From CAZPXZ01 sp965221505 (GTDB taxonomy: Bacteria > Pseudomonadota > Alphaproteobacteria > Rhodobacterales > CAZPXZ01), in NCBI GenBank assembly GCA_965221505.1, contig CBDCSI010000001.1, positions 1,860,001 to 1,924,000 on the forward strand: DNA of 64,000 nt, written 5' to 3'. The translations under genes and the position numbers were made by a program. Positions 19,430 through 28,958 of the stretch are shown piece after piece. The notes beneath the pieces are model-generated. The model had not been told where the DNA came from and did no database searches. It was given only the letters and a program-made list of their open reading frames with translations. The stretch's first letter is position 1. Each line of letters starts with the position of its first letter.

Positions 19430-20158
19430 GTGCAGGAACGCTGGCCCGCCGGATACGGACGCACACTTCTCGATACGGTCGACAGCACCAACAGCGAGGC
19501 GCGACGGCGGCAGCTGGCCGGCGAGCGCGGCCCGCTCTGGATCGCCTCGAAGCATCAGGCGTCGGGACGGGGACGGGACGGCCGGCGGTGGCACACGGAA
19601 CCGGGCAACCTGGCGGCGACGCTGCTCTTGCCGACGCCGGACGGCGGGGCGGCGCGCGCGGCCACCCTGGCGTTCGTCGCCGGCCTCGCCGTGGCGGACA
19701 CGCTCCGGGATCTCAGCGGTCTCCAGGCGCGGCTGAAATGGCCGAACGACGCCCTGATCGACGGGCGAAAGGTGGCCGGGATCCTGATCGAGTCCCATGA
19801 CGAATCCGTGGCGGTGGGAATCGGCGTCAATCTCGAACATGCGCCGCGGCCGGAGCCGGGCGCGCTGGAGACCGTCTCGGTCCGCGAGGCGGCCGGCGCA
19901 GCGCCGGCGTTCCAGTCTGCGCTGACCGGTCTGGCCAGGCGCTGGCACCGGTGGTTCGCCGAATGGAGCGCCGGATTCGGCCCCGTGCGCGACGCCTGGC
20001 TGGCGCGTGCGGCGTTCCTCGGGGAGACCGTCTCGGCGCGGCTTCCGGGCGAGACGTGCCGGGGCGTGTTCGAGGGGATCGACGCCGACGGCGCGCTCGT
20101 TCTGGCGACGGAGCGCGGGCGGAGGCGGTTCGCCTCGGCGGAAGTCTTCCCTTTCTGA
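19430..20158 (+). CDS. birA: Biotin--[acetyl-CoA-carboxylase] ligase
   Basis: 242 aa. Activates biotin with ATP and transfers it to carboxylase carrier domains. Seen: the biotinyl-AMP loop GRGRDGRRW near residue 46 and KWPNDALIDGRKVAGILIE near residue 104. There is no N-terminal winged-helix domain, so this is a monofunctional ligase that should not act as the biotin repressor. GTG start at 19430, 8 bases after nuoN. Gene order nuoN-birA-coaX-rnj is a known alphaproteobacterial arrangement, and translation is likely coupled. Confidence 0.93.
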   Translation: MQERWPAGYGRTLLDTVDSTNSEARRRQLAGERGPLWIASKHQASGRGRDGRRWHTEPGNLAATLLLPTPDGGAARAATLAFVAGLAVADTLRDLSGLQARLKWPNDALIDGRKVAGILIESHDESVAVGIGVNLEHAPRPEPGALETVSVREAAGAAPAFQSALTGLARRWHRWFAEWSAGFGPVRDAWLARAAFLGETVSARLPGETCRGVFEGIDADGALVLATERGRRRFASAEVFPF

Positions 20159-20165
20159 GGCGGCG

Positions 20166-20945
20166 ATGCTTCTGGTCGTCGACATCGGCAACACGAACAG
20201 CGTGTTCGCGGTCCATGACGGCGAGGGATTCGTCGCCGAGTGGCGCTGCAGTACGGCGAAGTCGCGGACGGCCGACGAGTACTTCGTCTGGCTGGACCGG
20301 CTGATGACCCATTCGGGCCTCGATCCCGGAGGGATCGGCGCCGCCGTCGTGGCGTCGGTGGTGCCCGGAGTGACCGGAAACGTGCTGCGGCTCTGCGAGC
20401 GGTATTTCGGCGCGACGGCGCTCGTCGTCGGCCGTACGCCCTGCGATTCCGGCATCGAGCTCAGGGTACTCCGCCCCGCGGCCGTCGGCGCGGACCGTAT
20501 CGCCAACGCCGTCGCCGCCGGCTCCCTCTACGGCCCGAATCTCATCGTGGTGGATTTCGGAACGGCGACCACCTTCGACGTGATCGACGCGGACCGGGCC
20601 TATGCCGGCGGCGTGATCGCGCCCGGAATCAACCTGTCGATGGACGCCCTGGCGCGCGCCGCCGCCAGCCTGCCGCGAATCGGCGTACGGCGTCCGGCGC
20701 AGGTCGTCGGCACCGACACGGAACCCGCGATGCAGTCGGGCATCTACTGGGGATACGTATCCCTGATCGACGGCATCTGCGCGCAGATCGAACGCGAGCG
20801 CGGCGTGCCGATGCTCGGGATCGCGACCGGCGGACTTGCGCCGCTCTTCGCCGAGGAGAGCCGGGCGATATCGCGGGTCGATTCGCAACTGACCATTCGG
20901 GGGCTGGCGGAAATCCACCGGCGAAACGCAGGAAACGATTCATGA
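20166..20945 (+). CDS. coaX: Type III pantothenate kinase
   Basis: 259 aa. First committed step of coenzyme A synthesis: ATP-dependent phosphorylation of pantothenate. The ASKHA-fold phosphate loops are visible as VVDIGNTNSVFAVHDG at the N-terminus and VVDFGTATTFDVID near residue 130; GADRIANA is the usual pantothenate-site motif. ATG at 20166, 7 bases after birA; the TGA overlaps the rnj start. Confidence 0.95.
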   Translation: MLLVVDIGNTNSVFAVHDGEGFVAEWRCSTAKSRTADEYFVWLDRLMTHSGLDPGGIGAAVVASVVPGVTGNVLRLCERYFGATALVVGRTPCDSGIELRVLRPAAVGADRIANAVAAGSLYGPNLIVVDFGTATTFDVIDADRAYAGGVIAPGINLSMDALARAAASLPRIGVRRPAQVVGTDTEPAMQSGIYWGYVSLIDGICAQIERERGVPMLGIATGGLAPLFAEESRAISRVDSQLTIRGLAEIHRRNAGNDS

Positions 20946-22615
20946 GGAACGACGCGATCCGGTACGTGGCCGTGGGCGGGGCCGACGAGATCGGCATGAA
21001 CATGTACTGTTACGGTCACGGTCCGGCGTCGAACCGGCGCTGGATCGCAGTCGACTGCGGGATCGCCTTCGGCGACGCGGAGACCGCGCCCGGCGTCGAA
21101 CGGGTGTTGCCGGACGCCGCCTTTCTTCGCGAGTCGGGGCAGAGCCTCGACGCGGTGTTCCTGACGCACGCTCATGAGGATCATGTCGGCGCCATGGCCG
21201 ACCTCTGGCGTCGGCTGGGATCGCCGCCGATGTACGCGACCGCGTTCGCCGCGGAGGTCTTGCGCCGCAAGTTCGCCGAGACCGGGCGACCGGCCGACCT
21301 GCCGCTGCACGAGACGGCGCCTGGGACGCCCGTCCGCTGCGGCGTGTTCGAGGTCGAGTTCCATCCCGTCGAGCACTCCATCCCGGACGCCCATCTCCTG
21401 GTCGTCCGGACCCCGGCCGGACTGCTGGTGCACAGCGGCGACTTCCGTTCCCTCTCCGGGGCCGGCGCCGCCGGGGAGGCGGTGTTGAAGGCTCTCGGCA
21501 AGGAAGGGGTGCTGTGTCTCGCCTGCGAATCGACCAACGTTTTCGAGGACGGCGACGACGCGGACGAGGACGGAATCGGGCGCGGCGTGGAGGAGTTGAT
21601 CTCCGGCGTGGAGGGAGCCGTCATCGCGACGACCTTCGGCTCCAACGTGCGGCGGCTGGAGACGCTGGCGCGCGCGGCGCGGAATTGCGGCCGCGACGTG
21701 GTGGTCGTCGGCCGAGCCATGCTCCGCATGCTCGACATCGCCGCCGCGACCGGCCTGAGCCGCGACATGCCGCGCTGGACGGGGTCGGCGCCGGAGGGAG
21801 CGTCGCGCGAGAGGCTGTTCTTCCTCGTGACCGGCAGCCAGGGCGAGGCCAATGCCGTCATGTCCCGAATCGCGCGCGGCTCGCACTCGGACGTATCGGC
21901 CGAACCCGGCGATTGCGTACTGTTCTCCTCGAGCACCGTTCCGGGCAACGAGAAGGCGGTCCACCGGGTGCACAACCGTCTGGTCCTCCGCGGGGCGCGG
22001 GTCGTCGAGGGCGAGCGACTTGGCCTCCATGCGTCCGGCCACGCCGGCAAGCGGGAGATGCGGAGGCTATACGGCCTCCTGAAGCCGCAAATCGCGATCC
22101 CGATCCACGGGGAGCCGCGGCATCGTGCCGAACACGCCGAGCGCGCGCGCGAATGGGGCGCGCGCGAGGCGATCCTCGCCGGCAACGGCGAGGCGGTGGA
22201 GATCGCCCCCGAGGGCGCGGCCCGGGTCGGCGCCGTCGACTGCGGCCGGCTCTATTGCGAGGGGAAACTGCTCCTCCCCGAGGGGCAGGGCGTGATGCGG
22301 GAGCGCCGGCGCATGGCGGAATCGGGCCATGTGGCGGTTTCGGTGGTTCAGAACGGCCGCGGACGCCTCCTGGCCCCGCCGCTCGTGGACATCCGGGGCG
22401 CGCCGGCGGAGGATCCCGCGTTGCCGAACACGCTGGCGGACCTGGTCGGGGACGCCGTGGAGGACGTTCTCGACCGCCTGCCGCCCGACCGCTCGCGGGA
22501 CGAGGAAGGCGTGGAGCGCGCGGTGACCTCGGCGGTCACCCGGACCGCGCAGCATCACTGGGGCCGCCGGCCGCTGGTCTCGGTTCTGGTCAGCCGGATC
22601 GGCGGGCGGACATAG
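20942..22615 (+). CDS. rnj: Ribonuclease J-family beta-CASP nuclease
   Basis: 557 aa. Metallo-beta-lactamase/beta-CASP RNase with 5'-3' exonuclease and endonuclease activity in RNA decay and rRNA maturation. The zinc motif H-x-H-x-D-H is HAHEDH at residues 76-81. The beta-CASP part has the histidine-containing SSSTVPGNEKAVHRVHNRL and LHASGHAGKREM blocks, and IPIHGEPRH follows. The ATG at 20942 overlaps the coaX stop (ATGA). Confidence 0.94.
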   Translation: MRNDAIRYVAVGGADEIGMNMYCYGHGPASNRRWIAVDCGIAFGDAETAPGVERVLPDAAFLRESGQSLDAVFLTHAHEDHVGAMADLWRRLGSPPMYATAFAAEVLRRKFAETGRPADLPLHETAPGTPVRCGVFEVEFHPVEHSIPDAHLLVVRTPAGLLVHSGDFRSLSGAGAAGEAVLKALGKEGVLCLACESTNVFEDGDDADEDGIGRGVEELISGVEGAVIATTFGSNVRRLETLARAARNCGRDVVVVGRAMLRMLDIAAATGLSRDMPRWTGSAPEGASRERLFFLVTGSQGEANAVMSRIARGSHSDVSAEPGDCVLFSSSTVPGNEKAVHRVHNRLVLRGARVVEGERLGLHASGHAGKREMRRLYGLLKPQIAIPIHGEPRHRAEHAERAREWGAREAILAGNGEAVEIAPEGAARVGAVDCGRLYCEGKLLLPEGQGVMRERRRMAESGHVAVSVVQNGRGRLLAPPLVDIRGAPAEDPALPNTLADLVGDAVEDVLDRLPPDRSRDEEGVERAVTSAVTRTAQHHWGRRPLVSVLVSRIGGRT

Positions 22616-22763
22616 GCGCGTTCGGGAGGAAGCCGACGTCGTGAGCCGTTCCGGCACACTCCCCAAACGCGCCCGCGTTCGCTACAGTAGGGGCCTTGCG
22701 ACACGGAGCCGCCGGGGGCGGGCGCGGGCGCGGTGCGCCGCGCCGCCTTCGAGAGGCGGCGAT

Positions 22764-22850
22764 GCGGACGTGGTGGAACTGGCAGACACGCAAGATTTAG
22801 GTTCTTGTGCCGACAGCGGCTTGAGGGTTCGAGTCCCTCCGTCCGCACCA
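22764..22850 (+). tRNA. tRNA-Leu (anticodon UAG)
   Basis: An 87-nt cloverleaf: acceptor GCGGACG pairs with CGTCCGC, anticodon stem CAAGA/TCTTG encloses loop TTTAGGT with anticodon TAG, a long variable arm follows (class II), then a GGTTCGAGTCC T-arm. CCA is encoded. It lies between rnj and tig. Confidence 0.96.
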
Positions 22851-22920
22851 TTGACCGGGACAGACGGCCCTGGCGGAGGGGCGAGACTTAGGAGCCGCGC
22901 GGCGGACGCAGGGAGGTTGC

Positions 22921-24360
22921 ATGGTTGAATCGGAAGGCGCGCCGGAGCCGGGCGCCGGGAGCTACAGCCGCCGCCGCTCGGTGGAGTTCGAGGTCAGCCA
23001 GGAGGAGATCACGGCCGCGTATCTGGCGCAGGCGAACGAAATGCGTCCGACCTTCAAGGCGCCCGGCTTCCGGCCCGGCAAGGTCTCGGCGGAATTCATC
23101 GTCGGGCGGATGAGCGGGGAGATGCGGGCCCAGATCGTGCAAGGACTCCTGTTGACGCGAATGAACCAGGAGATTCCCGAGGCCGACAGGGGGTCGCTGT
23201 TGGACGCCCCGCATATCCGCGTGCACGACCGCGACGGCGGCGAGACGGCGCCCATCCGGGCGACGGTGGAGTACGAGCTGATGCCGGAGGTGCCCCCTCT
23301 CGCGCTCGAATCCCTGACCTTCGAGCGGGTCGAGCCGGAGCTCGGGGACGAGGCCGTTCGCCGCCACCTGTGCGAAATGCTCGAGACGACGCCGTTTCCC
23401 GGCGAGCCGGAGCCCGACCGCGCCGCTGCGGAAGGCGACTTCGTCGAACTGGACTGGGTCCTGACGGTGCAGGGCCGGGAATTCCAGCGAAGCGACGAGA
23501 ACACCCGAATGCGGACCCGCGCGTCCGCATCCGCCGAAGAGGGCTCGGGCGAACGCATGGCGCTAGGGCTGGCCAGCGGCGCGGAGTTCACGACGCAACG
23601 GGTGTTCGAGAAGACCGTCAGGGACCCGAGGCTGCGGGGTGCGCGCGGAACCTACCGTTGCACGGTCGTCGCCGTGCGGCCTCCGCGTCCTCCGGCGGTG
23701 GACGAGGAAACCGGGAAGTCGCTCGGCTTCGAATCGGTCGAGGATCTGATGGAATGGGGCCGGCAGACGATCCGGCAGCGGCACGTTCGATTGCAGCGTC
23801 GATACTACCGCAGACAATTCTACCGGCAGCTGAGCGAAACCGAGATCGACCTGGACCCGGAGCGAGTGCGACGGACCGCGCTGGAAATCCGGTACGGCGA
23901 CGACGCTTCCCCATCCGCGACGGAAGGAGGGAACGCTTCGGACGAACCGTCCGGCGACGGGAGCGCGCAGGCGTCCGACGGGGAGTCGGCGAGCGCGCGC
24001 GTCACGCCGGAAGACCTGGCGGAGGCCGAGGGCGTCCTGCGTTACCAGTTGCAGCTGCGCGTCCTGAACGAAAGGCTCGGGATCGAGCTCGAACCCATGG
24101 ACTTGCCGCGCGCGGCGATCGGATGGGAGCGGGATCCGGAGGTGCCGGAAAACCGTCTCCGGCTGCAGGAGGCGGTCCGACAGCTTTCGCAAAGCCCCGA
24201 GCTTCGCGCCGCGACGGAGCAATCCGCGACGGCGGAACGCATCCTCGACGAAGTCCTCTCGAAGGCGCAGTTTTCGGAACGGAAGATGCGAGTCGACGAG
24301 CTCGCGCGCGTCGTCCGGGAGACCGACTCCGCTCCGATCGCGGACGGCGACCCGGATTGA
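22921..24360 (+). CDS. tig: Trigger factor, ribosome-associated chaperone/PPIase
   Basis: 479 aa. Binds near the ribosome exit tunnel and shields nascent chains. The N-terminal ribosome-binding loop is KAPGFRPGKVSAEFIVGR near residue 45; the family signature usually reads G-F-R-x-G-K-x-P, and here the Pro is Ser. A central FKBP-like region follows (AAEGDFVELDWVLTVQG), then a helical C-terminal domain. That domain carries an acidic Ser/Gly/Asp-rich insert around residues 330-358 that I do not expect in the family. Position just upstream of clpP-clpX-lon supports the call. ATG at 22921 after GGGAGG. Confidence 0.9.
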   Translation: MVESEGAPEPGAGSYSRRRSVEFEVSQEEITAAYLAQANEMRPTFKAPGFRPGKVSAEFIVGRMSGEMRAQIVQGLLLTRMNQEIPEADRGSLLDAPHIRVHDRDGGETAPIRATVEYELMPEVPPLALESLTFERVEPELGDEAVRRHLCEMLETTPFPGEPEPDRAAAEGDFVELDWVLTVQGREFQRSDENTRMRTRASASAEEGSGERMALGLASGAEFTTQRVFEKTVRDPRLRGARGTYRCTVVAVRPPRPPAVDEETGKSLGFESVEDLMEWGRQTIRQRHVRLQRRYYRRQFYRQLSETEIDLDPERVRRTALEIRYGDDASPSATEGGNASDEPSGDGSAQASDGESASARVTPEDLAEAEGVLRYQLQLRVLNERLGIELEPMDLPRAAIGWERDPEVPENRLRLQEAVRQLSQSPELRAATEQSATAERILDEVLSKAQFSERKMRVDELARVVRETDSAPIADGDPD

Positions 24361-24435
24361 GGGAGAGCTGCCCGTCGCTCCTGTGGACGCCGGGCAGGGT
24401 TGGCCGTAGCATTGCACCAGGGCAGGAGAACAGGA

Positions 24436-25062
24436 ATGCATGGAAGTCCGGCACGGGCGTCGAGCGCGCTCATTCCGTTCGTCATCGAACAGACCGGTCG
24501 CGGCGAGAGGTCCTTCGACATCTACTCCCGCCTCCTCAAGGACCGGATCGTGTTCCTGACCGGACCGCTGCACGACGAACTCGCCAGCGTCGCGGTCGCG
24601 CAGATGCTGTTTCTCGAGTCCGAGGATCCGGGCGTTCCGATCGCTCTCTACATCAACTCGCCCGGCGGCGCCGTCACTGCGGGGCTTTCGATCTACGACA
24701 CCATGCAGTATATCCGCTGCCCGGTGCAAACGCTCTGCATGGGCCAGGCGGCTTCGATGGGATCGCTGCTGCTGGCGGCCGGGGAACCCGGCCACCGCCA
24801 GTCTCTGCCGCACGGACGCGTCATGGTGCACCAGCCGTCCGGCGGCTTTCACGGATCCGCCGCCGACATCGAGCGGCAGGCGAACGAAATCCTGTATCTG
24901 CGGTCGCGCCTCAACCAGATCTACGCGCGCCATACCGGGCGCACGATGGAGGAAGTGGAACAGGCGATAGATCGCGACACCTTCATGAGCCCGGAAGAGG
25001 CGAAGGCATGGGGCCTGATCGACGAGATCATCGAGAAGCGCCCGGCCGAAGAGCCCAAATAG
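24436..25062 (+). CDS. clpP: ATP-dependent Clp protease proteolytic subunit
   Basis: 208 aa serine peptidase that forms tetradecameric barrels fed by ClpX. Catalytic triad by position: Ser107 (in GQAASMGSLL), His132 (in VMVHQPSGG) and Asp181 (in IDRDTFMSPEEA). ATG at 24436 after GGAGAACAGG; an in-frame upstream start at 24400 lacks such a site. Clustered with clpX and lon. Confidence 0.97.
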   Translation: MHGSPARASSALIPFVIEQTGRGERSFDIYSRLLKDRIVFLTGPLHDELASVAVAQMLFLESEDPGVPIALYINSPGGAVTAGLSIYDTMQYIRCPVQTLCMGQAASMGSLLLAAGEPGHRQSLPHGRVMVHQPSGGFHGSAADIERQANEILYLRSRLNQIYARHTGRTMEEVEQAIDRDTFMSPEEAKAWGLIDEIIEKRPAEEPK

Positions 25063-25090
25063 GGATCGAGCGGCAAGGAGACGGAACGTC

Positions 25091-26365
25091 ATGTCGACCG
25101 ACGACCAGGACCGGCAGGAGAACGAGAAGAGCCCGATCTTCTGTTCCTTCTGCGGCAAGTGCCAGCGGGAGGTGCGCAAGCTCATCGCCGGCCCGACGGT
25201 GTTCATCTGCGACGAGTGCGTCGAACTCTGCACGGACATCATCCGCGAGGACGCCAAGAGCCGCCGCTCGCGGCGAGAGGACGGGCTGCCGACCCCGGTG
25301 CAAATTTGCGCCGTGCTCGACCAGTACGTCATCGGCCAGCAGACGGCGAAGCGGGTCCTCGCGGTCGCGGTGCACAACCACTACAAGCGGCTGCGCAGCG
25401 CGGAGCGCCCGGACGACGTCGAGATCGCCAAGTCGAACGTGCTGCTCATCGGCCCGACCGGCTGCGGCAAGACGCTTCTCGCCCAGACGCTGGCCCGCGT
25501 GCTCGACGTGCCGTTCACCATCGCCGACGCCACCACCCTGACCGAAGCGGGCTACGTGGGCGACGACGTCGAGAGCATCATGCAGCGGCTCCTGCAGGCT
25601 GCGGACTACAAGATCGAACGGGCGCAACAGGGAATCGTCTATCTGGACGAGCTGGACAAGATCGGGCGCAAGTCGGACAACCCGTCGATTACCCGCGACG
25701 TTTCGGGGGAGGGGGTCCAGCAGGCGCTCCTGAAGCTGATGGAGGGGACGCTCGCCTCGGTTCCGCCGCAGGGCGGACGGAAGCACCCCCAGCAGGAGTT
25801 CCTGCAGCTGGACACGACGAACATCCTGTTCGTGTGCGGCGGATCCTTCTCCGGCCTGGACGACATCATCATGCGCCGCAAGCGGGGCGCCGGGATCGGC
25901 TACGGCGCCAACGTGCGTACGCGGTCCAAATACACCGCCGGGGAGATCATGAGCGAACTGGAACAGGAGGACCTGCTCCGCTTCGGACTCATTCCGGAAC
26001 TCGTCGGGCGCCTGCCGGTCGTCGCCCCGCTGGACGAGCTGGACCGGGACGCGCTGGAGCGGATTCTGGTGGAGCCGAAGAACGCGCTGGTGAAGCAGTA
26101 CCAGCGGCTGTTCGCGATGGAAGGCGTCGATCTGGTGTTCACCGACGACGCGCTGCGCGCGATCGCCGAACAGGTCCAGACTCGCAAGACCGGTGCGAGA
26201 GGCTTGCGGTCCGTGATGGAGAACCTGCTCCGCGACACGATGTTCGAGCTGCCCGAGTCCGGCGTGTCGACCGTGACGGTCAACGGCGACGTTGTGGCGC
26301 ACGGCCATCCGCCCTATCTCATGTATGCGTCGGGTTCGGCGCCGAAGGAATTGAAGCGGGCCTGA
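25091..26365 (+). CDS. clpX: ATP-dependent Clp protease ATPase subunit ClpX
   Basis: 424 aa AAA+ unfoldase that recognises tagged proteins and threads them into ClpP. N-terminal zinc-binding domain with paired cysteines (CSFCGKC and CDECVELC), Walker A GPTGCGKT, pore loop EAGYVGDDVE, Walker B YLDELDKIG. One oddity: the ClpP-docking loop, normally I-G-F, reads I269-G270-Y271. The change is conservative and probably still works. ATG at 25091 after a GCAAGGAGA site, 28 bases after clpP. Confidence 0.97.
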   Translation: MSTDDQDRQENEKSPIFCSFCGKCQREVRKLIAGPTVFICDECVELCTDIIREDAKSRRSRREDGLPTPVQICAVLDQYVIGQQTAKRVLAVAVHNHYKRLRSAERPDDVEIAKSNVLLIGPTGCGKTLLAQTLARVLDVPFTIADATTLTEAGYVGDDVESIMQRLLQAADYKIERAQQGIVYLDELDKIGRKSDNPSITRDVSGEGVQQALLKLMEGTLASVPPQGGRKHPQQEFLQLDTTNILFVCGGSFSGLDDIIMRRKRGAGIGYGANVRTRSKYTAGEIMSELEQEDLLRFGLIPELVGRLPVVAPLDELDRDALERILVEPKNALVKQYQRLFAMEGVDLVFTDDALRAIAEQVQTRKTGARGLRSVMENLLRDTMFELPESGVSTVTVNGDVVAHGHPPYLMYASGSAPKELKRA

Positions 26366-26424
26366 CGGGGCGCGCAGCGCGCGCGGCGGCAGCCGCGACC
26401 ATCGGTACGGAAGGGGTACGAGCG

Positions 26425-28839
26425 ATGTCGGAGTCGATGACGGTGGATGCGGACCTGGTGCATCCGGTTCTCGCCTTGCGGGATTACGTGGTGTTTCCGG
26501 GCATGTCCGCCCCGCTGCTGGTCGGGCGCATGAAATCGGTGCGCGCCCTGCAGGCGGTATCGCAGTCCGATTCCTGCATTCTGCTGGTGACCCAGAAAGA
26601 GACCACCGACGACGACCCGGGACCCGACGACCTGTTCCGGATGGGCACGCTCGCGGACGTGTCGCACATCATCAAGCTCCCGGACGGGACGCTGAAGGTC
26701 GTGGTGGCGGGAACGGCGCGCGCCCGGATTCTGGGCTACACGGACAGCACGGAGTTCCTGGAGGCCGCCGGCGAGGAGGCGCCGAGCGAAGGACGGGACG
26801 CCGGTCTCGAATCCCTGGCCCGCCGGCTCAAGCGGTATTTCAAGCGGTTCGCGAAGTCGAGCAAGAACGTCTCCGAGGACGTCGCCGAGGGCTTGAACCG
26901 GATCGAAGACGTCTGCGTCCTGGTCGACACGATCTCGGCGAACCTGCCCATCACCACCGCCAAGCGGCAGGAGCTCCTGGAAGAGCTCCACATCGGCAAG
27001 CGAATCGAGAAGGCCATCGCCTGCATCGAGAAGGAATTGCAGGTGGACGCGGTGGAGCGGCGCATCCGCGGCCGGGTCAAGAAGCAAATGGAGCGCTCGC
27101 AGCGCGAGTACTACCTGAACGAGCAGATCAAGGCGATTCAGCGGGAGCTGGGCGAGAACGACGGCGGCCGGGAGGAGCTCAACGAACTCCGCGAGCGGAT
27201 CAAGAAGCTGAAGCTGACCAAGGAGGCCCGCAAGAAGGCCGAACTGGAGCTGAAGAAGCTCTCGATGATGGCGCCGATCTCGGCCGAGGCGACGGTGCTC
27301 AGGAACTACCTCGACTGGCTGTTGTCCATCCCTTGGGGCACCAAGGCCAAGACCAAGATCAACCTGGCGGAAGCCGAGCGCATCCTCAATGCGGACCATT
27401 ACGGTCTCGAGAAGGTCAAGGAGCGGATCGTCGAGTATCTCGCCGTTCAGCACCGCACCGGCGCGGTGCGCGGCCCGGTGCTCTGCCTGGTCGGGCCGCC
27501 CGGCGTAGGAAAGACCTCGCTCGGGCAGTCCGTCGCGCGGGCCACCGGGCGAGAGTTCATCCGCATCGCGCTCGGCGGGGTGCGGGACGAGGCCGAGATC
27601 CGCGGCCATCGCCGGACCTATGTCGGCGCGATGCCCGGCAAGATCATCCAGGCGATGCGCAAGGCCAGGACGGTCAACCCGCTGATCCTGTTCGACGAGA
27701 TCGACAAGATGGGAATCGATTTCCGCGGCGATCCGTCCTCGGCCATGCTCGAAGTGCTCGATCCGGAACAGAACGGCACCTTCGCCGACCATTTTCTGGA
27801 GGTGGAATACGACCTCTCGAACGTGCTCTTCATCACCACGGCGAACATGCTCTCGATGAGTCCGCCGCTGCTCGACCGCATGGAGGTCCTGCGGCTTCCC
27901 GGCTACACGGAGGACGAGAAGATCGAGATCGCCCGCCGGCATCTGATCCCCAAGCAGATGGAACGCCACGGTCTGGAGAAGAAGGAATTTTCGTTGCGCA
28001 AGGACGCGCTTCGGGAAATCATCCGCACCTACACGCGCGAGGCGGGCGTCCGGAACCTGGAGAGGGACATCGCGAAGCTCTGCCGCAAGTCGGTGACCCA
28101 GCTCGCCAAGACCGACGACGACAGGATCGTGGTGTCGCGCAGCCGCATGGGCAACTTCCTCGGCGTGGCTCCGTATCGCTACGGCATCGCGGAGACGGAA
28201 AACCGGATCGGCGTCGCGACCGGGCTGGCCTATACGGAGCACGGCGGTGACCTGCTCTCGATCGAGGCCGTGCGGCTGCCCGGACGCGGGCGCATGAAGG
28301 CCACCGGCAAGCTCGGCGAGGTCATGAAGGAGTCGGTCGAGGCGGCGGCGTCCTACGTCCGCGCCAACGCGGCGCAATTCGGGATTTCGCCGAAGGAGTT
28401 CGGCGTGACCGACATCCACGTCCACGTCCCCGAGGGGGCGACGCCGAAGGACGGCCCGTCGGCCGGCATCGCGATCGTGACGACCATCGTGTCGCTGTTT
28501 ACGGGCGTTCCGATCCACAAGGACGTCGCCATGACCGGCGAGGTGACCCTGCGCGGCGACGTCCTCGCCATCGGCGGCCTGAAGGAAAAGCTGCTGGCCG
28601 CGCTTCGGGGCGGGGTCCGCAAGGTGCTGATCCCGAAGGACACCGCACGGTACCTGTCGGAGATTCCCGACAACGTGAAGTCGGGACTCGAGATCGTCCC
28701 GGTCTCCACGGTCGGGGAGGTGCTCGAGATCGCGCTCGACGGAACGCTCGAGCCGATCGAGTGGATCGACGACAAGGGACTTCCGATGATCGAGAACGAG
28801 CCGGGGGGCGAGGCGGAGACTCGACCGGTCGCCCACTGA
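26425..28839 (+). CDS. lon: Lon protease
   Basis: 804 aa AAA+ protease for misfolded and regulatory proteins. N-terminal substrate domain (HPVLALRDYVVFPGMSAPLL), coiled-coil linker near residues 210-280, Walker A GPPGVGKT at 357-364, and the C-terminal Ser-Lys dyad: Ser679 in KDGPSAGIA and Lys722 in GGLKEKLLAA, which are the E. coli positions too. ATG at 26425 follows GGAAGGGG at reasonable distance. Typical tig-clpP-clpX-lon order. Confidence 0.97.
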   Translation: MSESMTVDADLVHPVLALRDYVVFPGMSAPLLVGRMKSVRALQAVSQSDSCILLVTQKETTDDDPGPDDLFRMGTLADVSHIIKLPDGTLKVVVAGTARARILGYTDSTEFLEAAGEEAPSEGRDAGLESLARRLKRYFKRFAKSSKNVSEDVAEGLNRIEDVCVLVDTISANLPITTAKRQELLEELHIGKRIEKAIACIEKELQVDAVERRIRGRVKKQMERSQREYYLNEQIKAIQRELGENDGGREELNELRERIKKLKLTKEARKKAELELKKLSMMAPISAEATVLRNYLDWLLSIPWGTKAKTKINLAEAERILNADHYGLEKVKERIVEYLAVQHRTGAVRGPVLCLVGPPGVGKTSLGQSVARATGREFIRIALGGVRDEAEIRGHRRTYVGAMPGKIIQAMRKARTVNPLILFDEIDKMGIDFRGDPSSAMLEVLDPEQNGTFADHFLEVEYDLSNVLFITTANMLSMSPPLLDRMEVLRLPGYTEDEKIEIARRHLIPKQMERHGLEKKEFSLRKDALREIIRTYTREAGVRNLERDIAKLCRKSVTQLAKTDDDRIVVSRSRMGNFLGVAPYRYGIAETENRIGVATGLAYTEHGGDLLSIEAVRLPGRGRMKATGKLGEVMKESVEAAASYVRANAAQFGISPKEFGVTDIHVHVPEGATPKDGPSAGIAIVTTIVSLFTGVPIHKDVAMTGEVTLRGDVLAIGGLKEKLLAALRGGVRKVLIPKDTARYLSEIPDNVKSGLEIVPVSTVGEVLEIALDGTLEPIEWIDDKGLPMIENEPGGEAETRPVAH

Positions 28840-28864
28840 GCGGTCTCGTGCCGAAGCCGGAGCG

Positions 28865-28939
28865 GGGCGGGTAGCTCAGCGGAAGAGCATCCGGTTTACA
28901 CCCGGAAGGCCGGGAGTTCGATCCTCCCCCCGCCCACCA
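28865..28939 (+). tRNA. tRNA-Val (anticodon UAC)
   Basis: A 75-nt cloverleaf: acceptor GGGCGGG/CCCGCCC, D-arm with GCTCAGCGGAAGAGC, anticodon stem TCCGG/CCGGA around TTTACAC (anticodon TAC), T-arm GGGAGTTCGATCCTCCC, discriminator A and encoded CCA. It lies 25 bases after lon; a tRNA-Val at this place is common in alphaproteobacteria. Confidence 0.96.
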
Positions 28940-28958
28940 ACTTCGTCGTCGGCGTCGG

